A stretch of 5,521 bases of DNA from Thermoleophilaceae bacterium (GTDB taxonomy: Bacteria; Actinomycetota; Thermoleophilia; Solirubrobacterales; Thermoleophilaceae): contig JACCZP010000136.1 of the NCBI GenBank assembly GCA_013695885.1, positions 1 to 5,521 of the forward strand. Reading direction: 5' to 3'. Made by a program: the position numbers and the translations under genes. Shown here piece by piece: positions 1 through 4,882 of the stretch (its first letter is position 1; each line of letters begins with the position of its first letter). The notes under the pieces were generated by a model. That model made no database searches, was not told the origin of the DNA, and saw only the letters and a program-made list of their open reading frames with translations.

Positions 1-83
1 GTCCTCAGGAGGATCTTGATGTCGAGCCACAGCGACCAGTTCGCGCCGTAGAGGTAGTCGATCTTGACCATCTCGGGCAGTGA
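1..83 (-). pseudogene. 3' fragment of a bacterial sugar transferase (polyprenyl glycosylphosphotransferase)
   Basis: Read on the minus strand, this stretch encodes SLPE followed by MVKIDYLYGANWSLWLDIK and then ILLRT, running off the left edge. That matches the conserved C-terminal segment of sugar transferases that load the first sugar phosphate onto undecaprenyl phosphate in exopolysaccharide synthesis (general form: EMVxLDYxYxxNWSLWxDxKxLLRT). The frame stays open upstream only to a stop codon at 141-143, and residues beyond about position 83-115 no longer resemble the family. The GWAQV-type segment expected just upstream is absent from all three minus frames. About 27 codons of the family are therefore visible, while the catalytic domain needs roughly 200 residues. 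I infer a 5'-truncated remnant, by rearrangement or assembly join. The family call rests on the motif alone. The neighbouring CpsB-type phosphatase fits an exopolysaccharide locus. Confidence 0.62.
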
Positions 84-355
84 CGGTCGCTGCGCCGTCT
101 CTCGGCCGAGGCACGAGCAGCCTGCAGGACTGCGGAATCTTCAATCAGAACTTCGTGGGGAACAACGTGAAGCTCCTCAACTGCGCGGTGGCGACGCGGG
201 TCGCGCTGGGCAACCGTGGCCTCACCCCCGAGGCCGCCTGCAGCCAGGTCGGCTTCATGAACGATGAGGCGCCCGCGGGCTTCAAGCGAAACGACTTCGC
301 GGCATGCGTCCGTGCGGTCGAGCTGGCCCGAGCGGGCGCGGACAAGGTGCTCTAG
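80..355 (+). CDS. Small Cys-containing hypothetical protein, possibly 5'-truncated
   Basis: A 91-codon frame opens with GTG at 80 and ends with TAG at 353-355. From about residue 15 onward the codons have the strong G/C third position of genuine genes here, and the protein is well mixed (Asn-, Phe- and Val-containing segments such as NQNFVGNNVKLLNC) rather than the Arg/Pro-rich text of shadow frames. Four cysteines (18, 35, 54, 76) suggest disulfides in an exported protein, but there is no signal peptide. The first 12 or so residues overlap, antisense, the sugar-transferase fragment, so the true N-terminus is probably missing. The C-terminal part (GFKRNDFAACVRAVELA) is Cys-bearing and probably helical. 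I do not recognise the family. Its stop overlaps that of the convergent phosphatase gene within the tetramer CTAG. A shadow ORF remains possible, but the composition argues against it. Confidence 0.42.
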   Translation: MTVAAPSLGRGTSSLQDCGIFNQNFVGNNVKLLNCAVATRVALGNRGLTPEAACSQVGFMNDEAPAGFKRNDFAACVRAVELARAGADKVL

Positions 356-1149
356 CCACCGCGCCGACCTAGCGAGGCCACCAATCGACCGAACCCTCGC
401 CGGCGCCTCCCCGGGGCATCGGGACGGGGCGGAAGCTCTTCCCCCCGCAGGATCGCGCCTGGCGCCGCCCGGGTGAACCAGTCGGCTTGGTCGAGGAGGC
501 CGGGAAGATCCTCGTCGAGGCGCTCGAAGCCGGCAAGCAGCCCGGGCGGCCGGCGCTCTGCGCCGTGGGCATCCGACGCCACGTCGTGCACGAGGCCGCG
601 CTCGAACAGCAGCACCGTGAAGTCGTACACGGGCTTCCCGAAGCGCCCCGCCATCGAGCCGGCCGTGACCGACGAGAGGACGCCGCGATCCACGACGCGC
701 TCCATCCTGTCGAGGTCGCCGAGGAAGCACGGCGAGCGCTCGGGGTGGGCGAGAAGCGGACGCAGTCCTCGAATCTGCGCCTCGAACAGCGTCCGCTCGA
801 GGAGCTCGCCCGTGTGCGTATACGGAGACTCGACCAGCACGTAGGGCCCGCCGCCGAGGCGGACGGCGTCCAGCGTCGAGTCGTCGATCTCGAGCAGCGA
901 CGTGATCGACACCTCGCCACCCGGGACCACCTCGAGGGAGATCCCCTCCCCCACGAGCCGCGCGTTCAGCTCCTCGACCGCGGGCAGGATCCGAGCCGGA
1001 TCGAACGGATAGTCCCCGCGGATGTGCGGCGTGGCCACGAGCGTGGCCGTGCCCGCGGTCGCCGCCGCGCGCGCGAGCGCGACGCTGGCCTCGATGTGGT
1101 CCGGACCGTCGTCGAGCCCGGGGAGGATATGCGAGTGCAGGTCAATCAC
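352..1149 (-). CDS. PHP-domain tyrosine-protein phosphatase, CpsB/CapC/YwqE family
   Basis: This 265-residue protein is complete and near the usual length of the CpsB/YwqE family. These manganese-dependent phosphotyrosine phosphatases act in the cytoplasm on bacterial tyrosine kinases that control capsule or exopolysaccharide chain length and export. The PHP metal-site motifs are all visible: IDLHSHILPGLDDGP (residues 2-16, His5 and His7), ATPH (39-42), GGEV (77-80, Glu79), AHPER (134-138) and ASDAH (191-195). The TAGSMAGRFG stretch (162-171) is also typical. The GTG at 1149 is chosen because family members begin right at M-I-D-L-H-S-H; the frame is open far upstream, but that extension is antisense to other genes and has no family resemblance. 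No clear Shine-Dalgarno precedes it. The last 25 residues form a basic Arg/Gly-rich tail. A sugar-transferase remnant at the left edge supports a polysaccharide context, though no kinase gene is in view. The exact in vivo substrate is inferred. Confidence 0.9.
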   Translation of the reverse strand: MIDLHSHILPGLDDGPDHIEASVALARAAATAGTATLVATPHIRGDYPFDPARILPAVEELNARLVGEGISLEVVPGGEVSITSLLEIDDSTLDAVRLGGGPYVLVESPYTHTGELLERTLFEAQIRGLRPLLAHPERSPCFLGDLDRMERVVDRGVLSSVTAGSMAGRFGKPVYDFTVLLFERGLVHDVASDAHGAERRPPGLLAGFERLDEDLPGLLDQADWFTRAAPGAILRGEELPPRPDAPGRRRRGFGRLVASLGRRGG

Positions 1150-1243
1150 GTCGTGTAGAGGGTGCCCGCTTCGGTGCGCCACCTCACTCGGGGACCGAGG
1201 CGCCGACCGTCCCTGTACCTTGCGAGACGTAGTGGCGGAGCCG
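1150..1243. promoter_or_regulatory. Intergenic region between divergent genes
   Basis: These 94 bases separate the start of the minus-strand phosphatase from the start of the plus-strand small gene, so promoters for both directions must lie here or overlap the coding starts. I see no convincing -35/-10 pair for either direction and no strong palindrome. A GGAG at 1237-1240 sits three bases before the ATG at 1244. That spacing is tight for a ribosome-binding site and leaves open the in-frame GTG at 1232. Confidence 0.35.
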
Positions 1244-1432
1244 ATGACCCGAAAGATCTCGACCGCCGGGCGTGCGCGCCAGGCCTGCGCGGGCTCGTGG
1301 AAAGAGCACGAGGCGGATCGCCGAGCGGCGCTGCGGCGTGACGCCCAGCGCGAGATGGGCGTCAACCTCTCGGAGGGGATAGCCCTCAGCCGTTTTCTGT
1401 CCGGCTTCGTCGGCAGCGCTCGCAAGCAGTGA
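1244..1432 (+). CDS. Small charged hypothetical protein, first gene of a coupled cassette
   Basis: This 62-residue protein starts at ATG 1244; an in-frame GTG at 1232 would add four residues, and the frame further upstream is antisense to the phosphatase gene and not believed. The central part is highly charged (WKEHEADRRAALRRDAQRE, residues 19-37) and is followed by GVNLSEGIALSRFLSGF (39-55), a pattern compatible with two short helices. No membrane segment or signal peptide is present. The stop TGA at 1430-1432 overlaps the GTG of the next gene in a GTGA tetramer, which points to translational coupling. In actinobacteria, short Arg-rich helical proteins ending in a 'GIxLSRF'-like segment often sit just before nucleotidyltransferase-like genes. 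That is recalled from experience and not checked. Its function is unknown; a partner or antitoxin-like role for the next gene is only a hypothesis. Confidence 0.6.
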   Translation: MTRKISTAGRARQACAGSWKEHEADRRAALRRDAQREMGVNLSEGIALSRFLSGFVGSARKQ

Positions 1433-1620
1433 ACGAGCCGGCCTTCGATGAGCTCCTTCGGGCGCTCGTCGAGGCAGGGGCGAGGTTCGTGCTCGTGGGC
1501 GGGTTCGCCGTCAACGCGTGGGGCGTCGTGCGGCTGGGCTCCGAGCGAGCGATTCTCGCGCGGCTGAGCTTCGGCGCGCTTGTCGAGGCCCTCGAGGCCG
1601 CCCGTAAGCAACCGGCGTGA
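1429..1620 (+). pseudogene. Truncated nucleotidyltransferase-like protein (MNT/AbiEii type N-terminus)
   Basis: The 63-residue product starts at GTG 1429, inside the stop of the previous gene. Its first 37 residues (FDELLRALVEAGARF, then VLVGGFAVNAWGVVR) match the opening strand-helix and Gly-Gly motif of nucleotidyltransferase-fold proteins, including those in type IV AbiE-like and MNT toxin-antitoxin pairs. In intact relatives VVR is followed within a few residues by T-x-D-x-D, whose two aspartates bind metal. Here the next residues are LGSERAILARL, with no Asp pair in this frame, and the other two plus frames do not restore one. The total length is well short of a minimal nucleotidyltransferase (roughly 100 residues or more). 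I infer an internal or C-terminal deletion that leaves a catalytically dead remnant. The segment SFGALVEALEAARKQ could be the original C-terminal helix joined directly to the N-terminus. A functional small protein cannot be excluded, because the frame and coupling are preserved. Confidence 0.62.
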
Positions 1621-1991
1621 AGGACCGCCCAGAGGCGCTCGCCCGGCTCGATCTTCTCTTCAGCACGTCGCGAATCGCACATGAGGCTACCTTTGACATT
1701 CACGGCGAATTGGTAGCGCTCGGAGCGGACGACGATCAGACGCGCGAGCTTGTCCGCGAGTCCGCTCTCATCGCCCTCGACGACCTCGCCGTCCTCACGG
1801 CCCAGGCTCGCCGGCTCGCCGCACGGTGGAGCGAGCAATCGCTTCTGGCTCGCGAGGAAGCAAACCGCACCCTGCAAGCCGTTCACGCCGAGTTGGTGCG
1901 GATAGAGCCCGAGATCAGGCGCCTTCGAGCTCGCCAACAGGAGATAGCCCGAGACCTCCGCTCGCGGCTGACCCAAGCGCGAGAGGGTTAG
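1617..1991 (+). CDS. Coiled-coil hypothetical protein, third gene of the coupled cassette
   Basis: A 124-residue protein starts at GTG 1617, again overlapping the previous stop as GTGA, and ends at TAG 1989-1991. Residues 42-122 are almost continuously helix-favouring with spaced Leu/Ile/Ala and many Arg/Glu (RRLAARW near 65-71, then AELVRIEPEIRRLRARQQEI at 91-110), so a coiled coil or helical bundle is likely. No signal peptide, membrane span, zinc motif or catalytic signature is visible. Third positions are less G/C-biased than in the PBP or phosphatase genes (for example ttt, att, gaa, gta, ata), which suggests an accessory gene of separate origin. The first 14 residues (KDRPEALARLDLL) resemble a common C-terminal tail of nucleotidyltransferases, so the 5' end could be a fusion with a remnant of the preceding gene. 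I do not recognise the family. The gene ends one base away from a convergent gene. Confidence 0.62.
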   Translation: MKDRPEALARLDLLFSTSRIAHEATFDIHGELVALGADDDQTRELVRESALIALDDLAVLTAQARRLAARWSEQSLLAREEANRTLQAVHAELVRIEPEIRRLRARQQEIARDLRSRLTQAREG

Positions 1992-1992
1992 C

Positions 1993-2223
1993 TCATGCTG
2001 AGGCGAACCGGGCCGCGGCCGCCTCCTCGTACCGCTCGGCGAGGATGAGCGCAGCATCGCGTATGCCTTTGATGTCGGTCTCCGCAGCCTCGATGCGGAG
2101 CTCCTGTGCACGCGCCTGGCACTGCTCCGATGTCTGCCAGGTGGCCTCTAGGCGCTCGTCCATCAGCTCGTGGACCCAGCGGTCCTCCTCGGGAAGAGAC
2201 GGCCACGGTCGCGCCGATGACAT
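1993..2223 (-). CDS. Small helical hypothetical protein downstream of the PBP gene
   Basis: This 76-residue protein starts at ATG 2223, only 10 bases after the PBP stop, and ends at TGA 1993-1995. It begins with a Pro/Trp-containing segment (RPWPSLPEEDRW) followed by two helices. The second half, with EQCQARAQELRIEAAE (33-48) and AALILAERYEEAAAARF (57-73), follows the 'C-xx-A-xx-L ... LxxLAxxYExxA' pattern seen in many short bacterial proteins annotated as hypothetical. Charge is mostly acidic, with a single Cys at 35 and no membrane segment or signal peptide. No clear Shine-Dalgarno precedes the start, so translation may be coupled to the end of the PBP gene. The close spacing supports co-transcription with PBP and possibly rel, but a role in cell-wall synthesis is not shown. 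Confidence 0.6.
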   Translation of the reverse strand: MSSARPWPSLPEEDRWVHELMDERLEATWQTSEQCQARAQELRIEAAETDIKGIRDAALILAERYEEAAAARFASA

Positions 2224-2233
2224 GCGATGCAGT

Positions 2234-4771
2234 CTACCGCCGACCCCGGGCGCCGACCGGGTCCCTCGGGGCTAGCCCCCCGCCTCCGGAGCGGATCGTC
2301 CAGCGGTAGGTGGCGGGGCTGCGGTCGCGGCGCCCGCCGGAGCCGATCGCCCGGACCCGGAAGACGTGGCTGCCGCGTGCGAGCCCCGTGTAGCGGCGCG
2401 GGCTCTGGCAGCTCCGGTAGGAGCCCTCGTCGAGGCGGCACTCGAACCGCACGGCGCTGCCCGAGCCCGAAGACGCGGAGAACCGGAACCTCGCCGTCCT
2501 CTTCGAGGTGCGCTGCGACGGAGAGCTCTCGATCCTCGTGCCCGGGCGATTGCCGGCCCGGCTCTGGCCGCCGTCCCTCTCGCCGCCGTCGTCCTTTCGG
2601 CCGCCACCGCGACCGTCCTGCCCGCCTCCAGAGGTCTCGTCGCCGCCGGACTTGCCGTCTCGGTCGGAGCCCCCGCCGGGCGCGCCCGCGCCGTCGCGCT
2701 CTGCCTCACCGCCGCTGCGGTCCTTCCCTCCGCCGTCCCGCTCTTCCCTTCGCTCACGGCGGCGCTGCTCGCCTCCGCCCTCGTCCTCCCCGCCGGACCC
2801 CGCCTCCGGGTCGTCCGCCCGGCATGACGGCGTCGTCGCATAGCGGGCGCAGTAGGGCTCGAGGCTGAGCTCGTCCTCGTCGGGCGGCTCGAAGCGCTCG
2901 CACCCCTCGCCCACCGCCTCGCGCATGTAGCGGGCCCAGATCCGCGCCGGGAACGTGCCGCCGGCCACCGCCACGCCGTGGACGTCGCGCATCGGCTTCG
3001 GCTCGGCGTAGCCCACCCACACCGCGGTCGAGAGGCCCGGCGTGTACCCGGCGAACCACGCATCCTTGAAGTCGTCGGTCGTGCCCGTCTTCCCGGCGGC
3101 CGGGCAGCCGATCTGGGCGCTCGTGCCGGTGCCGCGCCGCACGTTGCGAGCCAGGATCTCCGTGGCCTTCCTCGTTACCGGGCGCTCGTAGGCCCGCTCG
3201 CCCTCCGGCTCGTCGAAGGTCTCCTTCTCGCCGTCCGGGAAGCTGACGCTGCGGACCGCCTGGGGCCTCGTGCGGACGCCGCCCCCGGCCAGCGTGGCGT
3301 AGGCGCGCGACACGTCGAGCGGAGCCACGCCCCGCTCGAGCCCGCCGAGCGCCTCGGCCGGGCGACCCTCGAGCGCCGCGGACATCCCGATGCGGCGCGC
3401 GTTCTCCTTCACCGCGTCGAGCCCCAGGTCCAGGGCGAGCTGCTGGTAGACGGCGTTGTCGCTCTTCACGGTCGCCCGGATCAGGTCGATGTCGCCGCGG
3501 TAGCGGCCGCCGAAGTTGCGCACCTCGATCTCGCCGTACCTCGGGTCGTCGAGGTCGAGCCGCTTTGACTCGTAGGTCGTGCGGTCGGGGTCGACGCCGC
3601 GGCTCAGGGCGGTCATCAGCACGACCGGCTTGAACGCCGACCCGGGCTGGCGCCGGGACTGCACCGCCAGGTTGAACTTGGTCCTGCCGTAGCGCTCCGA
3701 GGTGACCATCGTCTTGATCTGGCCGCTCTGGGGCTCGATGCTGACCAGCGCCGCCGCGGGGTCGTCGTCGCGCCCGAGCTGCGAGGCGATGGCCTCGCGC
3801 GCCTGCTCCTGGCGATCGACGTCGACCGTGGTACGCACCTCGAGGCCACCGCGCTCGACCCGTTCCCTGCCGTAGCGGTCGATCAGCGACTGCTTGACGT
3901 ACTCGAAGAAGTAGCGCTCCTCCTGGCGCGTGTAGAAGCCGCCGCGCTCCACCCCGAGCGGGCGTGCAGCGGCCGCGCGCGCCCGCGCCCGCGAGACCTT
4001 CCCGGTCTCGGCCATCGCCTCGAGCACCTGCCGGCGGCGCTCACGGGCCGCCTCCTCGTCGGAGAAGGGCTCGTACAGCGCGGGGGCGCGCGGGAGCCCC
4101 GCCAGCAGCGCTGCCTCGTGGAGCATGAGCTCCTTCACCGGCTTTCCGAAGAAGGTGCGCGCCGCCGCGTGGATGCCGATCGAGGACTGGCCGTTCACCG
4201 TCCCGTAGGGCACGTTGTTGAGGTACAGGGTGAGGATCTGGTCCTTGTCCAGGCGGTTCTCCATCTCGGAGGCCAGCTTCGCCTCCTTGATCTTGCGCCC
4301 GAGCGTCTGCTCCTTGGTCAGGTAGAGGTTCCGGGCCGTCTGCTGGGTGAGCGTGGAGGCGCCCTCCACGATCTCGCCGGCCCGAACGTTCTCGAAGGCG
4401 GCGCGCAGGACGCCCTTGAAGTCGATGCCCTCGTGCTCCCGGAAGCGGCGATCCTCGGCCGCGACGGTCGCGTCGCGCACGAGCTGCGGTACCTCCTCCT
4501 CGTCGAGCTCCGTGCGCAGGGTCTCCGACTGCACCACGCCGAGGCGGCTGCCATCGTCGGCGAGCAGCGTCGAGTTCTCGCCCTTGTCGCGCTGCTTTAG
4601 ATCCGCGAGGTCGGGCGCCGCTACCCACATGGCGTAGACGTACACCGTGAAGGCGGCGCCGGCCGCGACGCCGGCGAGCGCGACCGTGCCGAGGACGACG
4701 GAGACCTTGCCCACGAGGCCGAGCTCTCCCCAGCGGCCGAGAAGCGGGATCCTATGGAGGAGGCTCTTCAC
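2234..4771 (-). CDS. Class A penicillin-binding protein (peptidoglycan glycosyltransferase/transpeptidase) with C-terminal Ig-like domain
   Basis: This 845-residue bifunctional enzyme polymerises lipid II into glycan strands and cross-links stem peptides at the outer face of the membrane. A short cytoplasmic N-terminus is followed by one membrane anchor (about 22-50). The GT51 glycosyltransferase domain has EDRRFREHEG at 106-115 (catalytic Glu106), GASTLTQQ at 137-144 and LYLNNVPYG at 182-190. The transpeptidase domain has PGSAFK (Ser378 nucleophile, Lys381), SDN at 437-439 and KTGT at 561-564, so both activities look intact. After about residue 655 comes a roughly 90-residue Gly/Arg/Asp/Glu-rich linker, then a domain at 745-826 with FECRLDEGSYRSCQSP (Cys778, Cys788) and GSHVFRVRA. 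The GTG at 4771 is used because a stop lies six codons upstream; GTG 4714 (residue 20) has a better GGGGAG signal and is an alternative. No frameshift is seen. A 111-base gap separates it from rel. Confidence 0.95.
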   Translation of the reverse strand: MKSLLHRIPLLGRWGELGLVGKVSVVLGTVALAGVAAGAAFTVYVYAMWVAAPDLADLKQRDKGENSTLLADDGSRLGVVQSETLRTELDEEEVPQLVRDATVAAEDRRFREHEGIDFKGVLRAAFENVRAGEIVEGASTLTQQTARNLYLTKEQTLGRKIKEAKLASEMENRLDKDQILTLYLNNVPYGTVNGQSSIGIHAAARTFFGKPVKELMLHEAALLAGLPRAPALYEPFSDEEAARERRRQVLEAMAETGKVSRARARAAAARPLGVERGGFYTRQEERYFFEYVKQSLIDRYGRERVERGGLEVRTTVDVDRQEQAREAIASQLGRDDDPAAALVSIEPQSGQIKTMVTSERYGRTKFNLAVQSRRQPGSAFKPVVLMTALSRGVDPDRTTYESKRLDLDDPRYGEIEVRNFGGRYRGDIDLIRATVKSDNAVYQQLALDLGLDAVKENARRIGMSAALEGRPAEALGGLERGVAPLDVSRAYATLAGGGVRTRPQAVRSVSFPDGEKETFDEPEGERAYERPVTRKATEILARNVRRGTGTSAQIGCPAAGKTGTTDDFKDAWFAGYTPGLSTAVWVGYAEPKPMRDVHGVAVAGGTFPARIWARYMREAVGEGCERFEPPDEDELSLEPYCARYATTPSCRADDPEAGSGGEDEGGGEQRRRERREERDGGGKDRSGGEAERDGAGAPGGGSDRDGKSGGDETSGGGQDGRGGGRKDDGGERDGGQSRAGNRPGTRIESSPSQRTSKRTARFRFSASSGSGSAVRFECRLDEGSYRSCQSPRRYTGLARGSHVFRVRAIGSGGRRDRSPATYRWTIRSGGGGLAPRDPVGARGRR
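2294..2539 (-). other. Ig-like 'FECxLD' extracellular domain at the PBP C-terminus
   Basis: This part of the PBP gene encodes residues 745-826. The order of conserved features is F-R-F-S, FECRLDEG, SC-SP, Y-GLARGSH-FRVRA, then SPATYRWTI. This is the pattern of a beta-sandwich repeat that recurs in secreted proteins of Thermoleophilia and some other high-GC bacteria. The two cysteines (778 and 788) are placed to form the short-range disulfide typical of the repeat. Being C-terminal to the transpeptidase, it lies outside the membrane and may bind wall or surface polymers; that role is inferred. Only one copy is present. Confidence 0.7.
2540..2809 (-). other. Low-complexity charged Gly-rich linker in the PBP
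   Basis: This stretch encodes residues about 655-744 of the PBP. It is dominated by Gly, Arg, Asp, Glu and Ser with scattered Lys and Gln, and has almost no hydrophobic residues, so it is expected to be disordered. On the DNA it is a strongly purine-rich coding strand, which produces long spurious open frames on the plus strand. Such a tract is prone to length variation, so its size may differ between strains. Confidence 0.75.
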
Positions 4772-4789
4772 GGCGCATTGCGCAGGCTA

Positions 4790-4817
4790 GAGCGGCGCTG
4801 ACTCGGGCCGGCCGCTC
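4790..4817. repeat. GC-rich inverted repeat between rel and the PBP gene
   Basis: GAGCGGC at 4790-4796 is repeated in inverted form as GCCGCTC at 4811-4817, giving a 7-base-pair stem with a 14-base loop, 19 bases before the PBP GTG at 4771. No T-run follows on either strand, so a standard intrinsic terminator is not supported. It could weaken read-through from rel or affect PBP translation. In sequence this GC-rich, a chance hairpin is quite possible. Confidence 0.25.
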
Positions 4818-4882
4818 GCCCGGTGGCCGCCTACTCCGGTGGCGACCCTCAGCTATCCGCCGAGCCGTGGGAGGCGGCCCCC

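Noticed and set aside
5..730. 241-residue minus-strand frame
   Set aside because: It is an Arg/Pro/Ala-rich shadow of the phosphatase gene and left-edge genes, and the sugar-transferase homology is in a different frame.
1022..1243. N-terminal half of the 136-residue plus-strand frame that ends at 1432
   Set aside because: It lies antisense to the well-supported phosphatase gene and is low-complexity Ala/Ser/Arg text; only the part from 1244 (or 1232) looks like a gene.
1150..1611. Long N-terminal extension of the phosphatase frame on the minus strand (419-residue reading)
   Set aside because: It is antisense to the coupled cassette, is Arg/Pro/Ser-rich without family resemblance, and the PHP family begins at the IDLHSH motif encoded from 1149.
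2268..2279. Perfect palindrome GGGGCTAGCCCC as a possible terminator
   Set aside because: It lies inside the PBP coding region, has no loop and no following T-run, and encodes Gly-Leu-Ala-Pro in the tail.
2227..2868. Several Arg/Ser/Pro-rich plus-strand frames opposite the PBP C-terminus
   Set aside because: They arise from the purine-rich linker and high GC of the PBP gene and show no domain or codon signal of their own.
4772..4882. Possible riboswitch or structured leader before the PBP gene
   Set aside because: Only one short 7-base-pair inverted repeat and some chance GC-rich repeats are present; no known aptamer signature was recognised.
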